A DNA stretch of 64,000 nucleotides from Heterohyrax brucei (Eukaryota; Chordata; Mammalia; Hyracoidea; Procaviidae). The stretch is from contig CM053140.1 in the NCBI GenBank assembly GCA_028571685.1, forward strand, positions 64,052,201 to 64,116,200, read 5' to 3'. A program made the translations under genes and the position numbers. Position 1 is the first letter of the stretch. Every line of letters begins with the position of its first letter. Below the pieces are notes generated by a model. The model searched no databases. It was given only the letters and a program-made list of their open reading frames with translations, and was not told the DNA's origin. Positions 49,286 to 62,148 of the stretch are shown here, piece by piece.

Positions 49286-49564
49286 CTACTGAAGTGAACT
49301 TCCTGCTCACACATCGATCTGACATTAGCAATCACATCTACACACCTGAATGTACAGTTCCCATATCTGCAAAGTGATAAATAATGCCTGCTGTTTTAAA
49401 GAGCTGAATGTGATACTGTTGTAGAAACACAATAATACTAGTTTCCTTTCTTTCTTGCCTTTTGGGCTCTCAGTAATTAATTTAGTATAGTTTAGCACTT
49501 CTGCTACAGCCAAAGAGAAAAAGAAGAGACTACTGGCTTTCTGAAGCTGCTGAGCTGTGGAGCT

Positions 49565-49782
49565 ATGGCAACTCTGGTGGTATAGTGGTTAGCTGTTAAC
49601 CAAAAGATTGGCAGTTCAAGTCTACCAGGTGCTTCCCTGGACACCCTATGGGTCAGTTCTACTCTGCCCTATGTGGTCACTATGAGTTGGAATTGACTTG
49701 ATGGCAGTGGGTGTGGTTTTTGGGTTTTATTGAGATGTAGGGTTGCTATGAGTCAGAACCAATTTGATGGCAATGTTTTTCT
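49565..49782 (+). mobile_element. AfroSINE with a second tail fragment
   Basis: AfroSINE at 49565-49730 ('ggcaactctggtggtatagt' to 'gacttgatggcagtggg'). A repeated tail piece follows at about 49739-49782 ('ggttgctatgagtcagaacc'). Confidence 0.85.
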
Positions 49783-50056
49783 TCCCCTCTTGGTTAATTG
49801 GGCATTAGTCATTTTTTGCAAGATAATTGTTGACCTGTTTTTAGACACTGACCTCTACCCAAGGAAGAGACTCAATCATAGTTCCCACTGATAAAAGTAA
49901 GTCAAATGTAAGATCACAATCTAAACGTAATAAAGCAGAAGATTCTCACTATGAGTGAGAATCAGCAGAAATAATAATAGTAGAATTAAGCTCATAAAGA
50001 CTAAGATACTGGAATTATCAGATACAGAATACGTAGCAAATATATTTAATATGTTA

Positions 50057-50110
50057 ATGTTATAATGTTATAAAAGGAATGTTATAAATGTTATAATGTT
50101 ATAAAAGGAA
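50057..50110. repeat. 31-bp period AT-rich duplication
   Basis: The 23-mer starting 'atgttataatgttataaaag' occurs at 50057-50079 and 50088-50110, so the period is 31 bp. Confidence 0.9.
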
Positions 50111-50971
50111 TAAATTTACAGATAAATAATATGCTGTAAAGATAATCAAGGAAATGTGAAAAAATAGGACTTCTGAAATATAAAATAAATAAATGAAGAT
50201 AGAAACTCAAAGACCAGGTGAAACATCAGCTTGGACACAGCTTAACAAACAATTAGTGAACAGTAAGACAGACTTGACAAAATTTATCAAAGATGTGAAA
50301 TATGAAAGAGAGGTTATGATACATTGAGAACAGTATGAGAAGGCTTAAGTTGGAGCTCCAGAAACAAGTGAAGGGAGAGAGGAGGAAGTGATAACAGCTG
50401 AGAATTGTCCAGATGCCAAAGAATCCAGGAAGCCTAATGAATTCCAAGAAGGATTTAAAAAATAATATGTACCTAAACACAGTGTAGCAAAATTCAGAAT
50501 ACCAATGAGAAAGAGGATATAAAGGCAGTGAGGTAGAAAAATATAGACTAACTAAAAAGTATAAAATAATTAGACTGAAAGTACATTTGTCATTAATAAC
50601 GAAAGCATGATAATAAAGACCAGAAGATAGTCCCAGGAGAAAACAATTCTCTCTCTAGACTTCTGTATCCTGTTAAATTTTCTTTTAAGAACTACGGAAG
50701 GTACAAAACAGCAAAGACAAACTATTTTAAGAGGATTGAAAGAGTGACAGTTGACTTCCCAATAGCAACAATAGCAGTCAGAAGATAGTAGTATGGGTTC
50801 ATTAACGGGCTTAAGGAAAAGAACTGCCATCATGGATTTATAAATTTACCAAAATATATTACAAAATGAGGGACAAGAAAAGTCATTTTTAGATAAATAA
50901 GAACTGAGAGCATTTGCCATCAGCAGATCCTCTCTAAGTACAATCTAAACAAAAGAAAAATAGTCCTGCCT

Positions 50972-51139
50972 TTGGAACCCCTGGTGGTGTAATGGTGTAG
51001 TGATTAAGAGTTCAACTGCTAACCAGAAGGTCGGCAGTTCAAATCCACCAGGCTTTCCTTGTAAACTCTATGGGGCGGTTCCATTCTGTCTTACAGGGTT
51101 TGCCGAGAGGAGGAATTGACTCAACAGCAGTGGGTTTTC
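50972..51139 (+). mobile_element. AfroSINE
   Basis: It runs from 'tttggaacccctggtggtg' to 'gactcaacagcagtgggttt'. It contains a short duplication in its head ('gtaatggtgtagtg'). Confidence 0.88.
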
Positions 51140-52069
51140 TTTAATATGGGAGGTTGGAGATAAAAGGAGACAAGAGCAAAGAAAGTGGTAAATATGTGGA
51201 TAAATCTAAATGAAGAATGACTGTAGAGAACAACACTCATAATACATTGTGGAGTTAAAAAACAAAGTAAAATTTTGAGATCGTGTATTTTATGAAGCAA
51301 TAATGAAAGTCAGGAAAAAAAGTAAACGGAGTTAAAAGTGTTGTAAGTTTCTTGGGTTACATAGAAGAAGGGAAAGACAATGATTAGACTTTGATAAATA
51401 CTCCTGCTATAATTTGCAATGTACCCACTAAATAAAGCAGAAAACGTACATAACTTACTAAGTAGTAGACAGAAAAGAATGGAATTATAAAACTAGTTAA
51501 CCCAAATGAAGACAAGATAGGAGAGAAAATAAAACTGAAGACAGGTGGCACAAACAGAAAATAAGATAGGTAGATTCAAACCCAATTATGTCAGTAATTG
51601 GACACATTCAAAGCACTGAAAGGAAAAGATTCTCAATCAAGAATTACATATCCAAAAAAACTACCCTGAACAAATTAAGGGGAAATTAAAACAGTCCTCA
51701 ATAAAAATTGAAGAAGTGTATTGCTAGCAAATGTGTCCAATTATAAATACTAAAGTGAACCCTTTAGGTTGAAATGAAAGGATTTAAAGTCATAGGAATA
51801 AACCAAGAGTACTAGTAAAAGTAACAACACAGGTAAGTATAGGAAACACCATAAATTGTTTTTTGTTTGTTTGTAACTCTTGTTTCCCCCTCGTATCTGC
51901 TTTAAAAGATCAATCATTAGAAATCTGTGTTGATGGGCATATGAAATACAAAGAGGTAATGGCATGACAGCAATAGCAGAGATGAAGGAGGAGGAAACGG
52001 AGCTATGTAAGAGTGAAGTTTTTTACATAACTGAAATTAAGTTGGTATTAATTTGAACTAAAAACACTC

Positions 52070-52226
52070 AACCAAACCCACTGCTGTGGAGTCAATTATG
52101 ATTCCTAGCAACCCTACAGTCAGAGAAGAACTGCTGCACACAGCTCCCAGGGAGCACCTGGTGGGTTGGAACGCCAATCTTTCGGTTAGCAGATGTAGCA
52201 CTTTACCACTATGCCACCAGGGGTTC
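52070..52226 (-). mobile_element. AfroSINE
   Basis: Minus-strand copy from 'aaccaaacccactgctgtgg' to 'tgccaccaggggttc', embedded in the old L1. Confidence 0.88.
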
Positions 52227-53568
52227 TGATTTGAACTAGGTTGTGGTACATTAAGATGCCACCTGTAATTCCCCAGGGCAACCACTATGAAAATCACTAA
52301 AAAACCAAAATAAAACACAGTAACGCAGTGAAAGAAATGACAAAAGAATTAAAATGGTACACTGAAGAGGTTGGTTTAACATAAAAAAGATAGAAACAGG
52401 ATGAAAGGAAGAAAAAGACATGAAGCATATAGAAAACTAACAGCAAAATTATAGACATAAGTTCTACCTTATCAGCAATTATATTAAATATGAGTTAAAC
52501 ACACAAAAGACAGAGATAAAAAAACATAAAAAATACGTGATCCTACTATATGCTGTCTACAAGAGATACATTTTAGATTCAGAGACACACAGATTGAAAA
52601 TAAAAGGAAGGAAAAAGATACACCACACTAAGAATAACCAAAAGTGAGCTGGAATGACTATCCTAATATCTGACAAAACACACTTTAAGTGAAAATTTCT
52701 TCCTGGACACAAAAAAAGGACGTTTTATAACACGAAAAGCTCAATTCATCAAGAAGATACAACAATTATAAACATATACGCAGCTAACAAGAGAGACTTC
52801 AAATACATGAAGCAAAAACGGACAGAATTAAAGGCAGAAATAGACAAGTCAGCAATAATAGTAGATTTCAACAACTATTTTCAATAATGGATAGAACAAG
52901 TAGACAGAAGTTCAACAATGAAACTGAAGCCATGAACAACACTATAAACCAACTAGACATAACATTTATACAACAATTTACCCAATAAGAGCAGAATACC
53001 TACTCTTCTCAAGTAAACATGGAACATTCTCCAGGGTAGATTTTATGTTAGGCTACAAGTTCCAATAAATTAGAAAAGATTGAAGTCATACAGAAAATGC
53101 TCTCTGATAACAGTGCAATGAAGTTACAACTCAAAAACAAGGAAATGTGGAAAATTCACAAATACATGGAAATTAAACAACACATTCAAAGCACTGAAAG
53201 GAAAAGATTCTCAATCAAGAATTCTACATCTGGAAAAACTACCCTTAAAAAATTAAGGGGAAACTGAAACAGTTCCATTTTGTCAGTAGGTCAAGTAAAG
53301 AAATCCCAAGGGAAATAAGATCATTCTCTGACATGAATGAGAACAAAAACACAATCTACCAAAACTTGGGTGATGCAGTGGAAGCAGTATTTAGAGGACA
53401 TTTATAGCTGTAAATGTAAACATTAAAAAAGAAGATCTCAAATCAATAAACTAATTGTACACCTTAAGGAACTAGAAAAAGAACAGCAACATAAACCTAC
53501 CGAAGCAGGAGATGAAATACTAAAGATTAGAGCAAAGATAAATAAATAAACAAATAAAAACTACTTAC

Positions 53569-53757
53569 AGAGACACTGGGGGCGAGGACGATCCCATGTG
53601 CCATCTCCCTGGCAGCTGAGCACTGGGGTGCCCAGTAGGTAGAAACCGTGGTTGCACTGGTACGACACAGTAGTGCCATAGCTGAACCTGTGCGGGCCAC
53701 CAGCATGGACTTGACGAGTGCTGTTCTCTTGGTGGCCAGGATCTGTACAGTTGATGA
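53569..53757 (-). CDS. CSMD2: CSMD2 exon, CCP domain
   Basis: This 189-bp exon encodes a CCP domain with cysteines at INCTDPG, SYQCNHGF, LSCQGDGTW and RPQC. Joined to the previous exon, its first codon is ATC (Ile), giving a Cys-Arg-Ile-Ile-Asn-Cys junction as in CSMD proteins. The acceptor is 'ccattgcag' and the donor 'gtaag'. Both introns are phase 1. An N-glycosylation sequon (Asn-Ser-Thr) lies near the start of the domain. The exon is intact and sits immediately 3' (in + coordinates) of an old plus-strand L1. The reading frame shows no lesion despite the repeat-dense introns. Confidence 0.95.
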
Positions 53758-54985
53758 CTGCAATGGAATGAGTCAATTAGAGGCAGAAACCTGGTCATGA
53801 GGACTTTAAGCTTTTAAATGAGAATTCAGAAGTCCAAATCAGCATGCAAAATTTCCAGACCAACACTGGACAACACAAAGTAGAGCTTGCCTGGAAGGGT
53901 GAGCGGTCCTGAGGTTCTTACAACCTCTCCCCTCCTTTGTACCTCCTCCCACTCGGGTTCATCTCTCCCTCCCCATGGGACCTTGCACAGAGCTCTATTG
54001 CTGATTTCTCCAGTCTGGATTGCGATTTATTGAAATTACACGAGGTCCTTGAGGGCAAAGATGTGTAGTCTCTGTAGTTTCAACCCCTAGCTCAATGGTT
54101 TTCCCATAGCTATGCTCTTTAATTAATAAATTGATTCATCTGAATTGACTTGAACAGGGAGTGGGCTCTTTGGGAAGCTATTTTAATCACTTTTATGAAT
54201 ATTTCAGTAAGAGATTAACATCCTAGGGAATAAAATTGATATAATGTTAAATTTGATGTTATAATGTTAAAGTAGCTTAATATGAAACCAGAGTGAGATT
54301 TTACAGTAAGGGTGATGTTCTTAATAACCCATGATGCATGCTTTTGCCTAAGCAGTATTTTCATATCCATTCTCTTAATTGAGCCTCATACTCACCACAC
54401 GAGGTGGGCAAGAATGGTGTTTCATTCTTTGATGGCTGAGAAAATTGAGGCTCAGAGAGGTTAGTAATAGTAGTATTTATTCATATTGAGATACAGTGTG
54501 CCAGGCACTGTACTGGGCACAAATGACATCACAGAATTTAGTCTACAGCAGGGTTTCTCTGCCCTGGCAATATTAACACTTGGGTCTGATAATTCTGTGT
54601 TATAGGGGGATGTCCTCTGCATCGCAGAATGTTCAGCAGTATCCCTGACCTCTGCCCACTAGATGCCAATAGTAGCCCCCCAGCTGCAATAACTAAAAAC
54701 ATCTCCAGACATTTGTCTCCTGGTGAGGAGTGGACAACCAAACAGTTATCCTATTTGATAAGTGCTCTGATAAGGGAAAGCAGAGAATGTTCTGGAAGCA
54801 CAAAGCAGAGCACTTATCCACATGCAGGTGATGGGGTGGGAAAGGCTTCCTAGAAGCTCTGACATCTAAACTGACTCTTGACGACTGAACAAAGATCACC
54901 CAAACAAAGAGCAGGTGACAGGGACAGATTCTTTGGAGGAAATGGTGTGTGTAATATCCTTGGTGGAACAGGGGCACAGCACATG
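53758..54985 (-). other. CSMD2 intron: L2, MIR-like and hAT-like remnants
   Basis: About 53940-54125 resembles L2. About 54390-54530 resembles MIR3 or a related SINE. About 54545-54735 is a MER-type nonautonomous DNA element ('ttcagcagtatccctgacct', 'aaaaacatctccagacattt'). No coding sequence is seen. Confidence 0.5.
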
Positions 54986-54989
54986 TAAG

Positions 54990-55118
54990 GGAGGCATGAT
55001 GGTTAAGAGCTTGGCTACTAACTCAAAGGTTGGAAGTTTAAATCCACCAGCTGGTCCTTGGAAACTCTATGAGGCAGATGGCTTGCTGTAAGTCGGAATC
55101 AACTCAAACACAATGGGC
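54990..55118 (+). mobile_element. AfroSINE, head shortened
   Basis: It runs from 'aggcatgatggttaagagct' to 'gtcggaatcaactcaaacac'. Part of the middle is deleted. Confidence 0.8.
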
Positions 55119-55646
55119 AGCTCGAACCCAGAGTGCAAAGGTGAGGCAGGGGTGAGGGTGGCCTGCAAGCCAATGTGGAGAGTACCCTTATCCTGAGGCC
55201 AATGGGTAGTCTTGTGAGGCTTTTTAACAGGGACTGACTTGATCAGATTTGGACTTTTGGCAGATCACTCTGTCAGGGTAGAGAAGGGCTAACAGGATGC
55301 AGAACAGCAGGCCATGTTTCTAAGGATTTTAACCCAGTTGCTTGATTTCTATATTGGTTTGTCCCGAGCACACTACCTGAGGAAGGAACTGGAGGAGAGG
55401 GGCTGGTTACAGGAGAGAGAGGTAGAAGGGCTGATGAGCACAGTTTCTAAGGAGAAGGGAGGATGTGGGATAGCAACACCTCAAAACAGCAGTTCCCCAC
55501 TCTTTTCTGTGTGATCAGATCATGGAAGGAAAGCACAAACGAGGTCATGGCAAGAGCTGCTAGGCTCTCTAGAACTTTCTCTCACTCCAAATGGCATCTT
55601 GAAACCTTAAGAATTGATGTTATTTTAGGGCTAGTATTTTGCCTTT

Positions 55647-55800
55647 AGGAGCCCCAGTAGGGCAATGGTTAGGAACTTGGTTGCTAACCAAAAGATTGGC
55701 AGTTTGAGTCCACCAGCCACTCTTTAGAAACCCTACAGTGCGGTGCTGTTCTGTCCAAAAGGGTCACTCTGAATCAGAATTGACTTTAAAACAATGGCTT
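55647..55800 (+). mobile_element. AfroSINE
   Basis: It runs from 'aggagccccagtagggcaat' to 'gaattgactttaaaacaatg'. Full length but diverged. Confidence 0.85.
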
Positions 55801-56585
55801 TTTGCTGTTGATTTTGACTTACTCAAAAAAAAAACCATTTGAAAATTTCAGTCCTTTAGTATCAGTTGCCTATGAGTTGGGACACAAGGTACCCCAGCAC
55901 TTCAACAAAGAGCCATCATCGCCGAGACTCTCAGCCCTCGTAGCCATGAAGCACTGAACCATCTCTGATCAAGACTGGGCATGCTGGCATTCAGCCGCGA
56001 TCTAGCTCACCACTTGAAAGTCGTTTGGTCTGCCACAGGATTGTCAGTGAGGGGCAGACAGCCCCTTTGTGCCTGACTGCTGTGAAGAGTCTTGAAAAGT
56101 TTCAGCAGCTACTTCCTAAATCATTTGTATAGGGCTGAGATAGCCTCCACCCAGTCTGCCTCTTGAGTCTGGTTTCCTACGTCTCTCTGCCTTTTTCCCT
56201 CTCTCTTCATCCCACTCCCCATGGGTTCTCTGCTGTTTACTTCTCACTCTGAGCCTTCTGCTTATTTTACCCCATCAAGAATGGGGCTTTTAAAGATAAT
56301 GATAAATTATTTAGTCATGAAATGTAAATGAGGTTGTTTTCCACTTTTATTTCGAAAGATGACACTAAGTTTCTTCTTCCCTTATTTTCACAAGGAAATT
56401 TTATGCAAGGGTATCTAGCTATGTTGTTGAAAAAGTTTCCCTGTATGGCCTCTTTCTGCCCTGAGTCCTCCCTATTCCAGTTGAAATGTTCCCTATGAAT
56501 TCGCTGGCTTCTGCTCTTCGGTTACACAATCATGTGAAGGCAGCAGAAGTGCTGGGGGTGCGGTGTAAGAGGAAGGATGACTCAC
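55801..56585 (-). other. CSMD2 intron, no recognised feature
   Basis: Unique-looking intron next to the first CCP exon of the window. Confidence 0.5.
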
Positions 56586-56759
56586 TTCTGCAGGTGGGCA
56601 GCATGTCGCTCCACTGACCACTGGCCAGGCACTGAGACCTAGTGGCCCCCTCAGCCACATACCCAGGGTTGCATACAAACTTGACCACATCGTTGAGATT
56701 AAACTGGTTGCCCTGAGTGAGGCCATTCACTGGATTGCCTGGGTGTCCACAGGTGATGG
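56586..56759 (-). CDS. CSMD2: CSMD2 exon, CCP (sushi) domain, first in window
   Basis: This 174-bp exon encodes one complete sushi/CCP domain, about 57 residues. The four cysteines fall in the CCP pattern: ITCGHPG, FVCNPGY, SQCLASGQW and PTCR, with the conserved Trp between Cys3 and Cys4. The acceptor is 'ttggttacag' and the donor 'gtgag', both on the minus strand. It begins and ends in phase 1, so skipping it would keep the frame. Counting back from the last CCP, it is the tenth from the end of the CCP run. In CSMD proteins the alternating CUB/sushi ectodomain is followed by a tandem sushi array, and this exon belongs to that array. The protein is a large type I membrane protein implicated in complement regulation and synapse or dendrite development. 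No N-glycosylation sequon is seen here. Confidence 0.95.
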
Positions 56760-59480
56760 CTGTAACCAAACAGAAAATAGGTAAGCCTCTTATTTGTCCA
56801 AATGCCAAAAGGGTCAATCTCTTTTCACCTGGCATTTCTCATGCATATCATGGAAATTCAGCCCTAAATTGGATTTCAGTCTCTTTTGCTGCAAAAATCT
56901 GTATTTTCTGGTATTGCTGTAGGGATAGTACATGTTCCCTGAAGGCAGGTCCATAGCTTGGACAACTGGACAGAATCATTCTACTACTTCCCATGGGGCT
57001 TTACAGGCCAGGGTTATAGTTCTTTCTGGTCCAGGTGGTCAGTTCTGTCTTATTTCCTCTGCCTCTAACCCTCTCAGCCTCCCATCTCCATTCATCATTG
57101 CTAGAAATACTGATGAACACCCATCAGCTGATTCAGACCCATCTTAGCTCCTGATCCAATCCTTACAGAGCCAGAATCAATATAAACCAAGGCTTGGTAC
57201 AGAGAGCTCCATCACCTTGCTGCGTAGCAGCCCAGGCCAACTGCAGGAAATGACAGTTGCTGTTAGCAAAGGCACCCCATCACCACCCCCAACTCCTTCC
57301 ATGTGAAGGGAGCTCCATTAGTGCAGGGCCTGGGCCTCTCTGTGCTCTTTTGCTTTGTCTGCCCTAGGAAATGAGGAGGGACTGATCTGCACAGTCTGGG
57401 AAGGATGAGCCACCGTGCTTGGCTCAGCTCTGCCAGCAGACAATGCAGGTTCTCCTCCACCCCTCTAGGGGCAGGCTGTCCCCAACAACATAGGGATGCC
57501 TACTTCAGTGAAGGGCCACCTGATTGGGTGGCTGAATCTGCCCCATTCTGGGGGTCCATTTAAGAGGCACTATTTGATCCTTGCATGAAGCTACATTGCC
57601 TATCTTAGCTTTTATCAGCTTTAGCTATTCACTGAGAATACAAGCAGAGGTAGGGGAGCATGAATCTTCACAGTAGAGGTGAAACTGTGAAACAATTGTG
57701 TGGGAATGGAAAGGGAGATAATTGAGGACATGGAGGAGTTGGAAACCCTGGTGGCCTAATGGTTAACTGCTACGGCTGCTAACCCAAATGCTGGCAAATC
57801 AACTAAACAGCAATTTTTTTTTCTCAGAAGGAGCTGGAAAATTTTAACAGTCTGATTGATATTAGAAACCTTGAATTTGTATGTGATTGCAGCTAACCTA
57901 GTGCCCAGAACAGCGCACATAATTAGAAAGATTTGCTCCTTCTACTCTTGCTTTCCATTTGCCTGGTCCTCCAAAACGACTGTGCTCTGCAAGAAAACAG
58001 AGCTTTGTAATCTGACACATGGTGGCGTCACCCTTGCCAGCATCACCACAAAACCAGTAGCTAATTAACATCTCCAGAGTTGCTGGTTTAAATATTTACA
58101 TGTATTAAGCTATTTAATACAGTACACCTTTGAGGTATCTGCTTTCTATAGATAGTGAAATTGAGATTCAGAGAGGTAAACTAAGTTGTCTAAAGCCATG
58201 TAGTTGTACTATACAGAGTGACAAAGCTGAGACACAAACACAGGAAATCTAGGTCCAGGGCTTCAGTGCTTAACTATTTCATTTTATTGGCTTTCGAGAG
58301 AGACCAGATATAAAATTGAATGTATTTAAGTCAGGTAGTCATTCTCCATTTAGTCCGGGTCCCAACATTCCCCACTAGCTATAACCCAAACCTCTTTACA
58401 CTTTAAGTGCCAGTTTCCAGAAGGCATTTGGATTTGTGTCTTCTGTATGAAATAAGATACCTTTTATTTAGACACACCTAGAAGTATGACTGAATATAGC
58501 TGTATCTTAAGCCCAATACTTAAGGAGTTATTAAGACTAATTTTCATGTATTACTTACTTTTAAAATTGTGGTAAATACATAAGTAACAAAACATTTGCC
58601 ATTTTAACAATCATGCCTTGCTTATTGAATAAGTTTTATTCCTTTATTGTCCTGTCTCATATATGAAAAGTCAAACTAAGAAAAATTAAAAACAAAATGC
58701 TGCACTTTACAAGTCCACCTAAAGTAACTTTCAAAAGTGGAAAAATTTCCCAATTACTTCCAAGAACTAAGGGTAATAGTGACTCGACGGCACTTGGCTG
58801 GCTTGGCTACATTTAAAACATCAGATTCAAAACATACAGAAGCCACACCTGCAGAATAACTAAAAAACCGAGAAAGCTACAAACTTCAAATACCCTGCAA
58901 GTAAGAAAACAAATACTAAATTCAGACATAACTATCTCTCATGTTCTTGTTGCAAGTCTTCTGGAAAGCAAGAATATGTAAAAAAAATCTTTATAGAAAA
59001 GAGAAGTGAGGAACAGGTGAAGAGCTTAAGACTAATCTGAAATCACTAACAGAAAGAGAAAGTCCAACTTGAATGTAAAAACATTGAAAGAGAATCACAG
59101 TATGTTACTCAACTGACTACAGGAAAAATATTAAGAAGAAACAAGGAAAGGTGAAAGGAAGAAGGAAATGAAGGAATAAAAGATATGCTTTTCTGATTGG
59201 GTAATAAAAGGAAAAGAAGCAAAGTGGGGGGCACAGTGGCAAAATGGAGGGATCTGAAAGAGAGAAATGAACATAAAAGTGTTGGAGACACACGTTTTTT
59301 CCTCATCACGCACACACAAACCTCTGTCAAAATACAAACAATACAAAATAAAAACACTGAATTTTGCTAAACTGACTGAAGAGGATGCTCTTGTAAATAA
59401 TCCTAAACCCTCAAAATAAATAGACTGTATCAGCTTTAGTCTATAAAAAGCTGTTATAGTAAACAGAAAACAATAAAAAG
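56760..59480 (-). other. CSMD2 intron with truncated AfroSINE pieces
   Basis: A truncated AfroSINE head lies at about 57739-57805 ('ttggaaaccctggtggccta'). A 25-bp SINE tail scrap lies at about 58779-58806 ('gtgactcgacggcacttggc'). A MIR3-like stretch lies at about 58105-58260. The region from 58600 on is A-rich. No gene is seen. Confidence 0.55.
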
Positions 59481-59490
59481 TCTCATTTGA

Positions 59491-62148
59491 ATAGTCAACA
59501 AAATCCTTGGCAACAGAATTCAATAACACATCAAAAAAATAATTCATCGTGACCAAGTTGGATTCATACCAGGGATGCAAGGCTGGTTCAGCATCAGAAA
59601 AACAATTAATGTGATCAATAAACAATGTGATCAATCACATAAATAGCACAAAAGATAAGAATCACCTGATTTTGCCAATTGATGCAGAAGAGGCATGTGA
59701 CAACACCCATTCAGGTTCAAATTCTCAGCAAAATAGGAACAGAAGGGAAATTCCTCAGTGCAGTAAAGGGCATCTATGCAAAGCCAACCGTCTACATCAT
59801 CGAAATAGAGACTGAAAGAATTTCCTCTTCAGAATGGGAGCTAGACAAGGTTGCCTACTCTGACCACTTCTATTCAGCATCATACTAGAAGTTTTTGCCA
59901 GGGCCATTAGATAAGACTAAGAAATAAAGGGCATCTGCATATGCAAAGAAGTAAAAATCTCCCTATTTGCAGATGATATGATTGTACACTCACAGAATCC
60001 TGAAGAATCCATAAGTAAACTACTCCAACTAATAGAAGAGTTCAGCACAGGATATAACATAAACTTAAGTAAATCAGTAGGATTCCTTTACACCAACAAC
60101 GAGATCACCAAAAAAGAAATCACCGAATCAATACCATTTACTGTAGCCCCAAGAAGGGAAAATGCCTAGAAATAAATCTAACAACAGAAACAAGAGACCT
60201 ATACAAAGAAAACTACAAGACCTTACTGCAAGAAACCAAGACAGACTTGCATAACTGGAGAAACCTACCCTGCTCACAGATAGGAAGACATAACATTGTG
60301 AAAATGCCTATTTTGCCCAAAGTGATCTACATACACAATTCAATCCCCATACAAATTCCAGTGTCATTTTTTAATGAGATGGAGAAACAAATCACCAATT
60401 TTGTTTGGAAAGAGAAGAAGCTTCAGATAAGCAAAGCACTATGGAAGAAGAGGAACACAGTGGGAAGCCTCACACTACCCAACCTTAGAACCTATTACAC
60501 TGCCATAGTAGTCGAAACAGCTTGGTACGGGTATAAAAAGAGACATACAGACCAATGGAGCAGAGTTGAGACCCCAGAGATGCCACTATCCTCCTGTGAA
60601 CAGCTGATATTTGACAAAGACCCTAAGACTGTAAACTGGAGTGAAAACAGTCTCTTTAGCAAATGGGTCTGGCAAAATTGGATATCCATCTTCCAAAAAC
60701 TGAAACAAGACCCGTATCTCACACCTTACAAAAAAACTAACTCAAATTGGATAAAAGACCTAAATTTCAAAACTAAAACGATAAAGATCATGCAAGAAAA
60801 AACAGGGTCAACAATGGAAGTTTTAATACACAGCTTAGACAGACTTCAAAATCTGACAAAGCATGATCAACAGAAAATAGATAAATGGGAACTACTAAGA
60901 ATCAAACACTTTTGCTCATCCAAAGCTTGACTTTATCAAAAGAATTAGAAGACCACTGTCATGGACTGAATTATGTCCCCCCAAAAATATGTATAGCCAC
61001 GTGGATGGGCCATGATTCCCAATATTTTGTGATTGTCTTCCATTTTGTGATTTTCCTATGCTGTACATTAAAGAGGACTAGGGTGGGACTGTAAATACTT
61101 CCTAAGGTCACCTCCCCTGCTCTACAGTAAAGTGAGTTTCCCTGGAGTATGGCTTGCCTCACCCTTGACCCTTTCATCCTACAAGAGATAAAACAAAAGG
61201 GAAGCAAGCAGAGAATTGGGAACTTCACACCATCAAGAAAGCAACACCAGGAGAAGAGCGCATCCTTCAGACCTGAGGTTCCTGCGCCAAGATGCTCCCT
61301 GAAAAAAGATTGATGCAGTATAGGACTTTCCTCCAGAGCCGATAAGGGGGAGAGCCGTCCCCTGGAGTGAACACCCTGAATTTGGACTTGTAGCCTGCTG
61401 GACTGTGTAAGAATAAACCTTCCTTTGTTAAAGCCATCCACTCTGTGGTACTTCTGTTAGAGCATCACTAGCTCTCAAATAACCTACTGAATGGGAAAAA
61501 ATATTTGCCAACTATATGTTGGACCAATGTCTGATCTCCATAATCTACAAGGCACTGCAAAATATCAGTAAGAAAAATGTAAATAACCCAATCAATCAAT
61601 GGGGAAAGGATATAGACAGACACTTCCCCAAAGAGGACATCCTGCAGCCAACTGACACATGAGGAAATGCTCATGATCATTACCTATTAGAGAAATCAAA
61701 ATCAAAACAACAATGAGATACCATCTTACACCAACAAGGTTGGCCATGATCCAAAAAACACAAAACAACAAATGCTCGACAGGCTGTGGACAAATCGGAA
61801 CCCTTCCGCACTGCTGGTGGGATTGCAAAATGGTACAACCTCTGTGGAAAGCAATTTGATGCTTCCTTACTGGAAACAGATATACCATTTGATCCAGTAA
61901 TGCCACTGCTTGGAATATATCCTACAGAATCAAAGACAGTCACATGAATGGATACATGCACATGAATGCTTACTGCAACACAGTCCACAACAGCAAAAAG
62001 ATGGAATCAACCCAGATGCCCAAAAACAGATGAATGGATAAACAAACTGTGGTACATATACTTCATGGAACACTATGCAATGATAAAGAATAATGAAGAT
62101 TTTAGGAAGCATCTCATAACCTGGTTTCAGTTGGAAGAACTATGCTGA
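59491..62148 (+). pseudogene. L1 ORF2 C-terminal two-thirds, broken
   Basis: Reverse-transcriptase blocks: the GFIPGMQGW-type region at about 59560, a frameshifted FDK region at about 59690, then an intact FADD box (ctatttgcagatgatatg at about 59965). A 227-residue open stretch (60247-60930) spans the thumb and C-terminal region (MEKQITNFVWKEKKLQ, GSLTLPNLRTYYTAIVVETA). The LTR insertion cuts the frame after about 60930. The reading resumes at 61485 and ends near 62148 (HLITWFQLEELC, stop). Without the 5' end and with frameshifts it is inactive. Confidence 0.85.
60957..61480 (+). mobile_element. Solo LTR-like element, copy 4, inside L1
   Basis: Begins TGTCATGGACTGAATTATG. A polyadenylation signal ('agaataaaccttcc') lies near the 3' end at about 61410. 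Its 3' end is decayed, so the boundary is approximate. Bases on both sides are contiguous L1 (…gaattagaagacc / cctactgaatggg…). Confidence 0.75.

Larger units (their letters stand above)
49850..53480 (+). mobile_element. Old plus-strand L1, mosaic, with two AfroSINEs
   Basis: Decayed L1 with ORF1-like sequence (about 50190-51800), endonuclease region (about 52500-53180) and post-endonuclease ORF2 sequence (about 53310-53480). AfroSINEs lie at 50972-51139 (+) and 52070-52226 (-). A 93-bp ORF1-type segment (51602-51694) is repeated out of place at 53180-53272. No open frame is left. It ends about 90 bp before a coding exon. Confidence 0.7.

Noticed and set aside
59131-59634. 167-residue minus-strand open frame
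   Set aside because: It is antisense to A-rich intron and the L1 start; its composition is that of reversed A-rich sequence, with no family match.
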